A DNA stretch of 64,000 nt from Alcanivorax sp. (GCA_022449455.1 JAKUPL010000001.1:18836-82835); one strand, 5' to 3'. Positions 23,146 through 32,567 are shown, numbered from the stretch's first letter. Made by a program: numbers and translations. The notes: generated by a model from the letters alone, not told the origin.

Positions 23146-24638
23146 CAGAACCGCTCCAGGTCGGGGAACGGCAGTTCGCCCCGGTGAATGTGCATGGCGC
23201 CGAACTCCGCGCAACGGTTCAGGGTGGGGATGTTCTTGCCCGGATTGAGCAGTCGCTGGGGATCGAAGGCGGCCTTCACCGCGTGGAAGCAGGTGATTTC
23301 GTCGGCGTCGAACTGGCTGCACATCTGGTTGATCTTCTCGCGGCCCACGCCGTGCTCGCCGGTGATGCTGCCGCCCACCGCCACGCACAGCTCCAGGATG
23401 CGCCCGCCCAACGCCTCGGCCCGGTGCAGCTGGTCACTGTCGTTGGCGTCGAACAGGATCAGCGGGTGCATGTTGCCGTCGCCGGCGTGGAAGACGTTGG
23501 CCACGCGCAGGTCGTATTCCCGGGACAGCGCCTCGATGCCGGCCAGCACCTTGGGCAGTTCCCGTTTCGGGATGGTGCCGTCCATGCAGTAGTAGTCCGG
23601 CGAGATGCGCCCCACCGCCGGGAAGGCCGCCTTGCGGCCGGCCCAGAAGCGCTGGCGCTCGGCGTCGTCGCGGGCCTGGCGGATGTCGGTGGCGCCGGCG
23701 TTCTCCATCACCGCGCGCACCCGCTGGCAGTCCTCGTCCACGTCGCTTTCCACGCCGTCCAACTCGCACAGCAGAATGGCGGCGGCGTCCCGAGGGTAAC
23801 CAGCGTGCGCGAAATCCTCGGCGGCGCACAGGGCCAGGTTGTCCATCATTTCCAGACCGCTGGGAATGACGCCGGCGGCGATGATGTCGGCCACCGCCTG
23901 GCCGGCCTTCTCCACGCTGTCGAAGCTGGCCAGCAGCACCTTGGCGCGGGGTGGCGCGGGCAGCAGCTTCACGGTGATTTCGGTGACGATGCCGAGCATA
24001 CCCTCGGAGCCGGTGAACAGGGCCATCAAATCAAAGCCGGGCGTATCCAGGGCATCGCTGCCCAGGGTCAGGCATTCGCCGTCCACGGTGACGATCTCCA
24101 GCTTCAGCAGATTGTGCACGGTGAGGCCGTATTTGAGGCAGTGCACGCCGCCGGCGTTCTCCGCCACGTTGCCGCCGATGGAGCAGGCGATCTGCGACGA
24201 CGGGTCCGGCGCGTAGTAGAGGCCGTAGGGCGCGGCGGCCTGGGAAATGGCCAGGTTGCGCACCCCCGGTTGCACCCGGGCGGTGCCGGCCTCGGCGTCG
24301 ATCTCGAGGATACGGTTGAAGCGCGCCATCACCAGCAGAATGCCCTTTTCCAGCGGCAGGGCGCCGCCGGACAGGCCGGTGCCGGCGCCCCGCGCCACCA
24401 CCGGCACGCCCTCGTCGCTGGCGATGCGCATCAGCGCCTTTACCTGCGCCAGGGTCTCCGGCAGTGCCACCAGCATGGGCACGGTGCGGTAGGCGGACAG
24501 ACCGTCGCATTCGTAGGGGGTCAGGTCCTCGCGCCGGTGCAGCAGACGCAGATCGGGCAGCGCGCGCTGCAAGCGGGCCAGCAGGGCCGCCTTATCCACC
24601 TCGGGCAGGGGGCCGTCGAGCCGTTCGTCGTAATGCAT
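23145..24638 (-). CDS. glcD: Glycolate oxidase subunit, FAD-linked
   Basis: 497 residues, the family's normal length. FAD-binding PCMH domain: VVARGAGTGLSGGALPLEKGILLVMARFNRIL, QPGVRNLAISQAAAPYGLYYAPDPSSQIACSIGGNVAENAGGVHCLKYG. C-terminal FAD-oxidase domain: VFHAGDGNMHPLILFD and GGSITGEHGVGREKINQM, the His residues near the active site. It is the first gene of glcDEF; no glcC regulator adjoins it in this window. Confidence 0.95.
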   Translation of the reverse strand: MHYDERLDGPLPEVDKAALLARLQRALPDLRLLHRREDLTPYECDGLSAYRTVPMLVALPETLAQVKALMRIASDEGVPVVARGAGTGLSGGALPLEKGILLVMARFNRILEIDAEAGTARVQPGVRNLAISQAAAPYGLYYAPDPSSQIACSIGGNVAENAGGVHCLKYGLTVHNLLKLEIVTVDGECLTLGSDALDTPGFDLMALFTGSEGMLGIVTEITVKLLPAPPRAKVLLASFDSVEKAGQAVADIIAAGVIPSGLEMMDNLALCAAEDFAHAGYPRDAAAILLCELDGVESDVDEDCQRVRAVMENAGATDIRQARDDAERQRFWAGRKAAFPAVGRISPDYYCMDGTIPKRELPKVLAGIEALSREYDLRVANVFHAGDGNMHPLILFDANDSDQLHRAEALGGRILELCVAVGGSITGEHGVGREKINQMCSQFDADEITCFHAVKAAFDPQRLLNPGKNIPTLNRCAEFGAMHIHRGELPFPDLERF

Positions 24639-24762
24639 GGTTCCGCCGGGCTGATGTTATTGGAATGGTGCTGGGCGGATTTCAGTGTGCAGCGGTGTGG
24701 CGGGGTGAGCAAGGTCGCGTCAGCGACGGCCCGGAGGGTGGCCGCCAAGGACGGCAGGCCAC

Positions 24763-24791
24763 AAAAAAAGACCGGGCCAGGCCCGGTCTTT
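24763..24791 (-). terminator. Strong intrinsic terminator downstream of the OB-fold stress gene
   Basis: A 9-bp perfect stem (24770-24778 with 24780-24788) around a single-base loop, flanked by seven A on the left, which become a U-run on the minus strand. It ends transcription from the gene at 24808, about 15 bp past its stop, and insulates glcD. Confidence 0.85.
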
Positions 24792-24807
24792 CTTCAGCGA
24801 GGATGGA

Positions 24808-25158
24808 TCAGCTGTCGCCGTCCATGTCCGCGCCCTGCATGGAGTTCACTTTCTCCACTTCCACCAGGGTGCGGCCATCGTCGTGGTCCACTTCACCGAC
24901 CACGTCCAGCCGGGTGCCGACCGGCAGCTGGCGATCACCGCTGAGATCGTTGTCCAGTTCGATCTCAATGGTGCCGGCGCTGTCCTTGAGCATGTAGTGC
25001 TCGTCTTCCAGAACCTGGGTGACTTCGCCGGTCACGTGGACCATCTGGCCTTCCTCGATGCCCTGCTTGATGGCGGCGCTGTCGGCTTTGATGGCGTCAC
25101 CGGCATGGGCCACGGTGAAGGCGCCCGCGAGGGCGGTGGCGATAATCAGCTTTTTCAT
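24808..25158 (-). CDS. YgiW/YdeI-type OB-fold stress-tolerance protein
   Basis: 116 residues with a clear signal peptide (MKKLIIATALAGAFTVAHA). The mature part is a bacterial OB-fold (BOF): GQMVHVTGEVTQVLEDEHYMLKDSAGTIEIELDN and LPVGTRLDVVGEVDHDDGRTLVEVEKV, close to YgiW/YdeI periplasmic proteins linked to peroxide, metal or antimicrobial-peptide tolerance. An AGGAGG ribosome-binding site precedes the ATG. Monocistronic with its own terminator. Confidence 0.85.
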   Translation of the reverse strand: MKKLIIATALAGAFTVAHAGDAIKADSAAIKQGIEEGQMVHVTGEVTQVLEDEHYMLKDSAGTIEIELDNDLSGDRQLPVGTRLDVVGEVDHDDGRTLVEVEKVNSMQGADMDGDS

Positions 25159-25205
25159 GGCAATCCTCCTTGTTCGCTCGATACGAGTCAGGAGTATGGC
25201 ATTGG

Positions 25206-25229
25206 AACCGGCGCTCTGTTGCGCCGGTT
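25206..25229 (+). repeat. Inverted repeat, possible weak terminator
   Basis: AACCGGCGC (25206-25214) pairs with GCGCCGGTT (25221-25229) around a 6-nt loop, with only a short T-run. It lies between two minus-strand genes and might terminate transcripts from the upstream PLP-enzyme gene. Confidence 0.4.
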
Positions 25230-25259
25230 TTGTAAAGGAGGGTGAAATGGCGAATTGGA

Positions 25260-25280
25260 AGTTAAACGTTGAAAGTTAAA
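25260..25280 (+). repeat. Second site of the AT-rich 14-bp repeat
   Basis: AGTTAAACGTTGAA (25260-25273) differs by one base from the unit at 19276, and is followed by a half copy AGTTAAA (25274-25280). Confidence 0.7.
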
Positions 25281-25283
25281 AAA

Positions 25284-26564
25284 TTACGGGCCTGTGCCTT
25301 GTGGGAGGGGCGGCCACCAGTCCTGGAGGGTGCCGTCGGCGACGGCGGCCAGGTCGCCGAATTGCAGCAGCACGAATTCACTCTGGGTGGGGCGGAAAAA
25401 AATCTGATCGTTGACCGTGAGCGCGGTGCGGGCGGCGCCGTTGTACATCATCTGGTTGGTGCTCACGCCGTACAGGCCGTTGGCTTCGATGCCCGCCGGT
25501 GACACCGGCTGGGCTTTCCAGTAACCGCCGTAAATAAAATAGGTGCGCGCCCGGTTCGGATCCCACAGGGCCCAGGCGTCGCCCAGCGGCAGGGGGCCGG
25601 GCAGGTGCAGGCCGTCCATCGCCTTGAGAACGGGCGCGGCGATAAAGGCGGCGGGCTCGAAGTCCGCCAGGGTGTCCAGATCGAAGTCCGTGGGTTTGAC
25701 CAGCGCCGAGCCGGCGGCCAGTTCGTTGAGCGGGGTCTCGTCGCCGTGCAGGGCCACGGTGGGGCTGCCGGCGCCGTTGAAGGTCAGGCGTTGCTCCCGG
25801 TATTTCGGCTGCAACTGATAGAGGCGGTCGATAAAGCTCTGATACACCGCCTGGCTCTTGCGCAAGGAGTCCTCGCGGCTTTCCACCACGGCGGGCAGCT
25901 TGCCCACGTGGGCGTCGTAGCCCATGAAGCCGCTGAAGCCGAGCCGCTGCGGGTGCGCTTCGACCAATGCCAGCAGCGCGTCCAGTTGAGCTGGTTCGCT
26001 CAGGCCGCCGCGATGCAGCCCCACGTCCAGTTCAATGTTCACCAGCAGGCGGCGTCGCAGGCGACGCGCCAGGGTCAGGTATTCCCGCAGCCGCGCTTCG
26101 CTGTCGATCAGCCATTGCAGTTGCTGGTCCGGGTCGAACCCGGCGTCGGCCGGCAGCTCCTCATAGAAGCGCGCCGCCGCGTTGACGGGCATGGGCTTGC
26201 CGAGCAGCAGGTCGCAGCCCGGCTCCGCCGCCGCCAGGGCGGTGATAAAGGGCTGATGAAACACCATCACCCGGCGGGTGCCGGTGAGGGCCATCACCTC
26301 GCGGATCAGCGGCACGCTGGGCAGGGACTTGGCGACGATGCGGTAGTCGCGGCCGGGCGGTAATAAGGCGGTGAGCCGCCGGCAGTTGGCGGCCAGCCGC
26401 TGGCGGTCGATCAGCAGCACCGGGCGGCCCGGCCCCTGGGCCCGGAACAGATCGTTGAGCGTCTGGAAATAGGGCGCGTGGGGCGCGCCCCGGTCGCCGG
26501 GTTTGAGCCACCAGGCCAGCGCCAGGCCGCCGCCGAGACCGATCAGAAAAGTGCGTCGTTTCAT
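25284..26564 (-). CDS. Tat-exported alanine-racemase-fold PLP enzyme (DSD1 / D-threonine aldolase-like)
   Basis: 426 residues. The N terminus MKRRTFLIGLGGGLALAWWL is a Tat-like signal or anchor. The rest matches the alanine-racemase-type TIM barrel of D-threonine aldolases and D-serine dehydratases: VLLIDRQRLAANCRRL, then the PLP lysine Lys79 in YRIVAKSLPSVPLIREV, NIELDVGLHRGG, GFSGFMGYDAHVGKLP, and FNGAGSPTVALH. The C-terminal metal-site His/Cys pair of D-threonine aldolase is not obvious, so the reaction is uncertain. Its ATG overlaps the stop of the FAD oxidase gene, so the two are co-translated and both appear to leave the cytoplasm folded with cofactor. Confidence 0.75.
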   Translation of the reverse strand: MKRRTFLIGLGGGLALAWWLKPGDRGAPHAPYFQTLNDLFRAQGPGRPVLLIDRQRLAANCRRLTALLPPGRDYRIVAKSLPSVPLIREVMALTGTRRVMVFHQPFITALAAAEPGCDLLLGKPMPVNAAARFYEELPADAGFDPDQQLQWLIDSEARLREYLTLARRLRRRLLVNIELDVGLHRGGLSEPAQLDALLALVEAHPQRLGFSGFMGYDAHVGKLPAVVESREDSLRKSQAVYQSFIDRLYQLQPKYREQRLTFNGAGSPTVALHGDETPLNELAAGSALVKPTDFDLDTLADFEPAAFIAAPVLKAMDGLHLPGPLPLGDAWALWDPNRARTYFIYGGYWKAQPVSPAGIEANGLYGVSTNQMMYNGAARTALTVNDQIFFRPTQSEFVLLQFGDLAAVADGTLQDWWPPLPQGTGP

Positions 26565-27937
26565 GCCGGTGCTCCGTCCACGAACACCTTCTTGAGGTGC
26601 GCATTGAGCAAACGCCCCCGGGGGTCCAGCTCGCGGCGTATGGCCTGGAAGTCGTCGAAGCGCGGGTACAGGCCGCGCAGCTCCCGGGCGCCCAGGGAAT
26701 GCAGCTTGCCCCAGTGGGGCCGGCCCTCGCAGGCGCGCAGCACCGGTTCCACGGCGGCGAACACCGGCCGGTGATCCTGCTTGTAATACTGGTGCACCGA
26801 CAGGCTGGCGCCGGGGCGGCCGCTGAACATGGACAGCAGGCTGTCGTCGGCGGCCACGTAACGGAACTCGATGGGAAAGAACACGTTCAGGTCCTGTTGA
26901 CGCAGGGTGTCGCAGACCTTGCGCAGGCACTCGATGCCGCGTTCCGCCGGCACCGTGTATTCCATCTCGTTGAAACGCACCGTGCGCCGGTTGGCGTAGA
27001 TCCGGTGGGCCGGGCCCCAACGCCGGTTCTCTTCCACGAACAGGGTGACCAGCTTCTGCAGTGACGGCGTCAGCCAGCCGGCGCGCATGGCCAGCTCGCA
27101 GACCAGTTCCAGCAGATCGTTGCTGTCGTCCTGGGCCAGGTTGTCGTCCTGCCGATCCGTGAGCGACATGGTTTTGACGATGGCGGTGCCGCCCAGGGGA
27201 AAAGCGAAAAATTCAATATTGCGGAAGTTGTCTTTTTCGTTTTCCACGAACGCCATGGCCTCGTCCAGGGGCAGGGTCCAGGTGTGTTCTTCCAACCGGT
27301 AGGCGGGCTCGGTGCGCAGGGTCACGTCGGTGATCAGGCCCAGGGCCCCCACCGAGCAGCGCGCCGCGTGGAACAGGTCGCCGTCGGCGGCGGTGAGGGC
27401 ATGGCGGCGCCCGGCCATGTCGATCAACGTCAGCGCGTCCACCTGGTCGGACAGGCACGGTAAGCCCAGGCCGGTGCCGTGGGTGCCGGTGGCGATGGCG
27501 CCGGCCAGGGACTGCAGGTTGATGTCCGGCTCGTTGATCAGGCTGCGCCCTTCGTCCCAGGCCCGGAGGCCGGCCTGGGCGATGCGGGTGCCGGCGCCGA
27601 AGCGCAGGGCGCCTCCGTCGGCGGCGCGCAGGCCGCTGAGGGCTTCCAGGGAGACCAGGGTGTCGTCGGTGGGGACCACGGCGCTGAACGAATGGCTGCC
27701 ACCAAAGGCTCGCACCGTGCCTTTACTCTGGGCGATCAGTGCGATCAGGCCGTCTTCGTCGGCGGGATAGGCCAGATTACGGGGCCGGGCGCTTTGGTTG
27801 CCGGACCAGTTTTGCCAGGGCGTGGCGGCGTCGGCGGCACGCGGCGCGCCACTCAGACCGGCGAGGGCGCCGCCCCCGGCGGTGGCCGTCAGCGCCTTGA
27901 GAAAGCCGCGGCGGTCCAGGGAAAGGGAGAACGACAT
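26561..27937 (-). CDS. Tat-exported FAD-linked oxidase, aldonolactone oxidase type
   Basis: 458 residues with a twin-arginine signal (LDRRGFLKALTATAGGGALAGLSG, residues 7-30). It has the VAO/PCMH FAD fold: GTVRAFGGSHSFS, where His82 is the likely covalent flavin site, LQSLAGAIATGTHGTG and CSVGALGLITDVTLR. The C terminus matches the D-arabinono-1,4-lactone/L-gulonolactone oxidase domain (GRPHWGKLHSL, RRELDPRGRLLNAHLKKVF). It would oxidise a sugar lactone or polyol in the periplasm. First gene of a two-gene operon with the PLP-fold enzyme. Confidence 0.82.
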   Translation of the reverse strand: MSFSLSLDRRGFLKALTATAGGGALAGLSGAPRAADAATPWQNWSGNQSARPRNLAYPADEDGLIALIAQSKGTVRAFGGSHSFSAVVPTDDTLVSLEALSGLRAADGGALRFGAGTRIAQAGLRAWDEGRSLINEPDINLQSLAGAIATGTHGTGLGLPCLSDQVDALTLIDMAGRRHALTAADGDLFHAARCSVGALGLITDVTLRTEPAYRLEEHTWTLPLDEAMAFVENEKDNFRNIEFFAFPLGGTAIVKTMSLTDRQDDNLAQDDSNDLLELVCELAMRAGWLTPSLQKLVTLFVEENRRWGPAHRIYANRRTVRFNEMEYTVPAERGIECLRKVCDTLRQQDLNVFFPIEFRYVAADDSLLSMFSGRPGASLSVHQYYKQDHRPVFAAVEPVLRACEGRPHWGKLHSLGARELRGLYPRFDDFQAIRRELDPRGRLLNAHLKKVFVDGAPA

Positions 27938-28034
27938 GACGGTTCCTGACTTTTTATTATTGGAACCATCGTACTAAATTTATCGCGCGGCGCAACCTTT
28001 CCCGTCAGGAGGGCATTGATCCTGGGGCGGTGTT

Positions 28035-28940
28035 TCAGGGAAAGCGCATCCCGGTCAGGGTCTCGGACAGCTCCCACAGCCGGGCGCCCCGGGCGCCGTC
28101 CTGGGCATAGCGCCGGGGGCGCGCCTCGGTGGGCGGGCCGAACGCTTCCATCAGCCGGGCCGGGCCGTAATAGTGGCCGCCCCGGGCGTCCGGGCTGGTG
28201 GCGGCGTACAGGGTGGGCCAGCTGCCTTTTTCGGCGCTCTGGGTGAACAGCGGCCAGGCCCAGCGGGCCAGCCGGCCGATGCCCAGCGGGCTTTCCTCGG
28301 CGATGCCGGGGCCGGCCAGGTTGGTGCTGGCCACGCCCGGATGGCAGGCCAGCGAGCGGGTCTCGGCGCCGGCGTCGCGCAGGCGACGCTCCAGCTCGAT
28401 GGCGAACATCAGATTGGCCAGCTTGGCCTGGGCGTAGGCTTTCTGGCGGCCGTACTCGCCGTCCAGATGGATGTTGTCGAAGTGAATGCGCCCGCCCCGA
28501 TGGGCGATGCTGCTCACGGTGACGATGCGCGATCCCGGTACTTCGCGCAGGCGCGGCAACAGCAGGCCGGTGAACGTGAAATGCCCCAGATGATTGATGC
28601 CGAACTGGCGTTCGAAGCCGTCCTCGGTGCGGCCTTCCTGCAGCCACATGATGCCGGCATTATTGATCAGCAGATCGATGCGCTCGCAGCGCCCGGCGAT
28701 CTCCTCGGCGGCGGCGCGCACGCTGGCCTGGCTGGCCAGATCCAGATGCACCACTTCCGCCTGGCCGGGCAGATCGCGGCGGGCGGCTTCCGCTTTTTCC
28801 AGGTTGCGGCAGGCCATGATGATGCGGGCCCCACGGGCGGCCAGATGGTGGGCGGCGCGCAGACCGATGCCGCTGTTGGCGCCGGTGATCACGGCCACCC
28901 GGCCGCTCTGGTCGGGGATGTTGGAAGGCTTCCAGCTCAT
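28035..28940 (-). CDS. Short-chain dehydrogenase/reductase (retinol dehydrogenase-like)
   Basis: 301 residues with the classical SDR set: TGANSGIG cofactor loop (about 19-26), LINNAGIM (about 90-97), the catalytic Ser in VTVSSIAHRGG and YAQAK active-site Tyr/Lys. The length and the C-terminal part (ATSPDARGGHYYGP) resemble RDH/WWOX-type reductases. NADP(H) preference is suggested by the Arg after MAC. Substrate unknown. Monocistronic. Confidence 0.85.
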   Translation of the reverse strand: MSWKPSNIPDQSGRVAVITGANSGIGLRAAHHLAARGARIIMACRNLEKAEAARRDLPGQAEVVHLDLASQASVRAAAEEIAGRCERIDLLINNAGIMWLQEGRTEDGFERQFGINHLGHFTFTGLLLPRLREVPGSRIVTVSSIAHRGGRIHFDNIHLDGEYGRQKAYAQAKLANLMFAIELERRLRDAGAETRSLACHPGVASTNLAGPGIAEESPLGIGRLARWAWPLFTQSAEKGSWPTLYAATSPDARGGHYYGPARLMEAFGPPTEARPRRYAQDGARGARLWELSETLTGMRFP

Positions 28941-28987
28941 GGGCGCTCCTGGTCGGCGCGAGTCTCCGCGACGTCAGCCGCGACCCG

Positions 28988-30454
28988 TCAATCAATGCCG
29001 AGCTGATCCCAAAGGGCGTCCACCCGGCGTTTGGTGTCGTCGTCCATGGTAATCGGACGGCCCCACTCACGACTGGTTTCACCGGGCCATTTCGAGGTGG
29101 CGTCCAGCCCCATTTTCGAACCCAGGCCGGCCACCGGCGAGGCGAAGTCCAGGTAGTCGATGGGCGTGTTCTCCACCAGCACCGTGTCCCGGGCCGGGTC
29201 CATGCGGGTGGTGATCGCCCACATCACGTCCTTCCAGTCGCGACCGTTGACGTCGTCGTCGCAGACGATCACGAACTTGGTGTACATGAACTGCCGCAGG
29301 AACGACCACACCCCCATCATCACGCGCTTGGCGTGGCCCGGGTACTGCTTCTTCATGGTCACCACCGCCATCCGGTAGGAGCAGCCCTCCGGCGGCAGAT
29401 AGAAATCCACGATCTCCGGAAACTGCTTCTTCAGAATCGGCACGAAGATTTCGTTCATTGCCACACCCAGCACCGCCGGCTCATCCGGCGGCCGGCCGGT
29501 ATAGGTGCTGTGGTAGATCGGATCGCGACGGTGGGTGATGCGCTCCACGGTGAACACTGGAAAACGCTCCACCTCGTTGTAGTAACCGGTGTGGTCGCCG
29601 AACGGCCCCTCGTCGGCCATCTCGCCGGGATGGATGTGGCCTTCCAGCACGAACTCGGCGCTGGCCGGTACCTGCAGATCCGAACCCAGGCACTTCACCA
29701 GCTCGGTCTTGCTGCCCCGCAGCAGGCCGGCGAAAGCGTACTCGCTGAGCGTGTCCGGCACCGGCGTCACCGCGCCCAGAATGGTGGCCGGATCGGCCCC
29801 CAGGGCCACCGCCACCGGGAAGGGCTCACCCGGGTGCTGCTGCTGCCACTCCTGAAAATCCAGCGCGCCGCCCCGATGGCTCAACCAGCGCATGATCAGC
29901 TTGTTGCGACCGATCAACTGCTGACGGTAGATGCCCAGGTTCTGGCGCTCCTTATGCGGCCCCCGGGTAATCACCAGCGGCCAGGTCACCAACGGCCCGG
30001 CATCCCCGGGCCAGCAGGTCTGGATCGGCAAACGGGTCAGATCCACATCGTCGCCCTCGATCACCTGCTCCTGGCAGGGCCCGGACCCGCTCACCTTGGG
30101 GCTCATGCTCAGCACCTTGCGGAACACCGGCAGCTTCTCCCAGGCATCCCGGAAGCCCTTCGGCGGCTCCGGCTCCTTCAGAAACGCCAACAGCTCCCCC
30201 AGCTCGCGCAGCTCCTGCACGGAATCCCGACCCATACCCAGCGCCACCCGCCGCTCCGTGCCGAACAGATTGCCCAACACCGGAATCGAAGAGCCTTTCG
30301 GGTTCTCGAACAACAACGCCGGCCCGCCCGCCTTCAGCGTGCGGTCGCAAATCTCGGTGATTTCCAGATGCGGATCCACTTCCTTGGTGATGCGTTTCAG
30401 CTCGCCCTGCTTCTCCAGCTGCTGAATAAAGTCGCGCAAATCGCGGTATTTCAT
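28988..30454 (-). CDS. ubiD: 4-hydroxy-3-polyprenylbenzoate decarboxylase
   Basis: 488 residues, near the 497 of E. coli UbiD. It decarboxylates the octaprenyl/polyprenyl hydroxybenzoate intermediate of ubiquinone synthesis using prenylated FMN made by UbiX. Typical segments: [62 protein letters not shown] with the active-site acidic residues, and [17 protein letters not shown]. The AT-rich insertion begins just upstream of its start. Confidence 0.95.
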   Translation of the reverse strand: MKYRDLRDFIQQLEKQGELKRITKEVDPHLEITEICDRTLKAGGPALLFENPKGSSIPVLGNLFGTERRVALGMGRDSVQELRELGELLAFLKEPEPPKGFRDAWEKLPVFRKVLSMSPKVSGSGPCQEQVIEGDDVDLTRLPIQTCWPGDAGPLVTWPLVITRGPHKERQNLGIYRQQLIGRNKLIMRWLSHRGGALDFQEWQQQHPGEPFPVAVALGADPATILGAVTPVPDTLSEYAFAGLLRGSKTELVKCLGSDLQVPASAEFVLEGHIHPGEMADEGPFGDHTGYYNEVERFPVFTVERITHRRDPIYHSTYTGRPPDEPAVLGVAMNEIFVPILKKQFPEIVDFYLPPEGCSYRMAVVTMKKQYPGHAKRVMMGVWSFLRQFMYTKFVIVCDDDVNGRDWKDVMWAITTRMDPARDTVLVENTPIDYLDFASPVAGLGSKMGLDATSKWPGETSREWGRPITMDDDTKRRVDALWDQLGID

Positions 30455-30831
30455 GGAACACGGTCTCGCCGGCTACAAGGTGCGGGGCAGTATAACAGCC
30501 CGCCCGCCGGGCACGATGCCATGGCGACACGGCCCACGATGACCACCAGTAGGAGCGACTTCAGTCGCGATGAGCCCCTGAAGATTGCGACAGAAGCGGA
30601 GCCCCGCCCGACCCTCCTGCCGCTGCCCACATGGACAGCATGATTGATGCCGGAAAATCAAGTGCTCGGGAGACCCGGGGCGTGGCCGTGTAAGGTTTGT
30701 AACCTTATGAAATGTCTGGTTTATTCGATTTATATAAAAACAGAAATCGGGGCAGGATTCTGGTGCGTTCATTAGATATTTAGTTCGGCACCCTAATGCC
30801 TGTAGAAATATTTTTATAGAGGGAATGAATT
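30455..30831. other. 377-bp gap: ubiD promoter side and left boundary of the AT-rich insertion
   Basis: No gene is seen. It contains the 23-bp REP-like element (30549-30571), then the composition changes sharply to AT-rich near 30690. A short palindrome, TAAGGTT (30691-30697) and AACCTTA (30701-30707), sits just inside the boundary and could be an operator for the nuclease gene. Confidence 0.5.
30549..30571 (+). repeat. REP-like element, left flank of the AT-rich insertion
   Basis: A 23-bp sequence beginning GTAGGAGCGACTTCAG and ending TCGCGAT, itself a hairpin (GCGACT/AGTCGC). An exact inverted copy lies at 33709-33731. Confidence 0.85.
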
Positions 30832-32505
30832 TTGAAGATTACTCGTTTAGAAATTAGTAATTACAGAACGTTTGAGAGCATAGATATAGGATTTGATGAT
30901 TTCTATTCTGCTATTTGTGGACAAAATGACGCTGGTAAAAGCAATATCGTTCGTGCGCTGCGAGCGGTTTTAAGGGAGGATAATATATACGGCCGAGCAA
31001 GGAGGCATAGTATTTCAGCATTAAGAGATTTTCCGAGATGGAAAGATGCAAAGGATAAGGATAAGAGTATTTCTGTGGCAATCGAGCTTACAATATTTAG
31101 AGCTGCTGATGCTGGAGTTTTTGAGTTTCTTATCGATTATCTCGATCTCCAGGTGGATGATCTAAAAGAATCAATGTGTCTTAAGTTAGAGAGCAAGTGG
31201 CAAGATTCGATGTCGTCTGGGCAAACAGCTGCGATTCTTGATGGCGAAAAATTTGAAGGCATAAAGGCACAGGAAATTCACAAGAAAGTTCAGTCAAGCA
31301 TATTGATTCATAACTCAACGGAAGTCGAAGCAAGGAATTCTTTTACCGGTTTTTTGCATGAGTTTTCCGAACAATATTCGGCCGAACTTAATAAAATGAC
31401 GGCAACTCTCCAGAAATCCCTTGCTAAAATAGCAAAAGGACAAAAGGAGGAGGTTTCCAACCTGTTGTTCAGGATGAACAGTAACCTGAAAGTTGGAATA
31501 ACAGTTCCCGATATGAGCTTTGACCGACTTCCATATAATTTATCCTTGGGCGACAGCAAAATGGAGGTCGACTTAGATGACTGGGGGAGCGGGACAAAAA
31601 ACAGAACCATGATATTTCTAACCTTGCTAAAAGCAAAGCAGGTGAGCGAGTCTGCGACCACGGCTGAGAAAATGACCCCGATCTTAATTATTGAAGAGCC
31701 TGAAAGCTTCTTGCATCCATCTGCACAAGCAGAGTTCGGTAGAGTTCTGCAGCAAATTTCAAACGAATTTGGTGTTCAGGTAATAACAACTACGCATAGT
31801 CCATACATGTTAAATCAGTCCTGCCCCGAAAGTAACATTCTTCTGGAGCGTAACATGTTCAGAAAACAGTTGCGTGAGACTAGAAAGATAGATACTTCAG
31901 GCGAGAATTGGATGGAACCATTTGGCGTGGTTTTGGGATTGGCCAATGAGGAATTCCAGCCTTGGCGAGAAATATTTTTCTCGGAGTCGAAATCCCATCT
32001 TCTTGTAGAAGGTAAAACGGATAAGGAGTATTTTGAGCTAATTCGCCATAGCTGTCATGGTGCCAATAAGTTGGATTTTGATGGCGACATATTTCCTTAT
32101 GAGGGTTGTGGCAACCTAAAAAATCCGACGCTGCTCAACTTCATAAAATCAAAAAGCAAAAAGCTTGTTATAACGTTTGATATAGATGTCGTAAAAGAAG
32201 TCGAGCCTACCCTCAAGAGGCATGGGTTTGAAAATAATAAATCGTATGTTGTTGTTGGGATTGACAGGGCTGGCTCAAGAAGCATTGAAGGGCTAATACC
32301 TAGTTCTTACAAAAACACTGTTAATAACAAGAATCCAGAACTTGTTCAGCAAGGTATTCATGGAACGAAAGAGGAGCAGAAGTTCGCCAAAAACAAACTG
32401 AAGTCTTTATATTTGGAAGAGTTCAAGGAAAATGCAAGGCCAGGTGGAGATGATTATGAAGAGTTTTATAAAGTGGCCAAGATATTAAACAAAGCGTTCA
32501 AATAA
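30832..32505 (+). CDS. OLD-family ATPase with TOPRIM nuclease domain, probable phage-defence gene
   Basis: 557 residues from a TTG start with AGAGGGA 7 nt upstream. The N-terminal ABC/SMC-type ATPase shows Walker A GQNDAGKSN (30-38), a signature-like WGSGTKNR (~250), Walker B PILIIEEPESFLHP (~283-296) and the H-loop TTTHSPYM (~319-326). The C-terminal third is TOPRIM-like: SHLLVEGKTDKE (~389-400) and TFDIDV (~448-453). This is the architecture of overcoming-lysogenization-defect nucleases and of GajA. No UvrD-like helicase adjoins, so it is not a standard Gabija pair. Strongly AT-rich codon use against a GC-rich chromosome marks it as recently acquired. Confidence 0.85.
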   Translation: MKITRLEISNYRTFESIDIGFDDFYSAICGQNDAGKSNIVRALRAVLREDNIYGRARRHSISALRDFPRWKDAKDKDKSISVAIELTIFRAADAGVFEFLIDYLDLQVDDLKESMCLKLESKWQDSMSSGQTAAILDGEKFEGIKAQEIHKKVQSSILIHNSTEVEARNSFTGFLHEFSEQYSAELNKMTATLQKSLAKIAKGQKEEVSNLLFRMNSNLKVGITVPDMSFDRLPYNLSLGDSKMEVDLDDWGSGTKNRTMIFLTLLKAKQVSESATTAEKMTPILIIEEPESFLHPSAQAEFGRVLQQISNEFGVQVITTTHSPYMLNQSCPESNILLERNMFRKQLRETRKIDTSGENWMEPFGVVLGLANEEFQPWREIFFSESKSHLLVEGKTDKEYFELIRHSCHGANKLDFDGDIFPYEGCGNLKNPTLLNFIKSKSKKLVITFDIDVVKEVEPTLKRHGFENNKSYVVVGIDRAGSRSIEGLIPSSYKNTVNNKNPELVQQGIHGTKEEQKFAKNKLKSLYLEEFKENARPGGDDYEEFYKVAKILNKAFK

Positions 32506-32567
32506 AACTTTAAGAAAATTTCTGAAAAGCGACCAGTTTTCGCCGCTCTGCAGCTCCAAGTCAGCAC

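Noticed and set aside
25284..27020. A 578-residue version of the PLP enzyme starting inside the FAD oxidase gene
   Set aside because: The extra 152 residues are out-of-frame FAD-oxidase sequence; the ATGA overlap at 26561-26564 and the Tat-like start fit the shorter protein.
30832..32505. Calling the nuclease gene gajA of a Gabija system
   Set aside because: No UvrD-like GajB gene follows; only the general OLD ATPase-TOPRIM architecture is supported.
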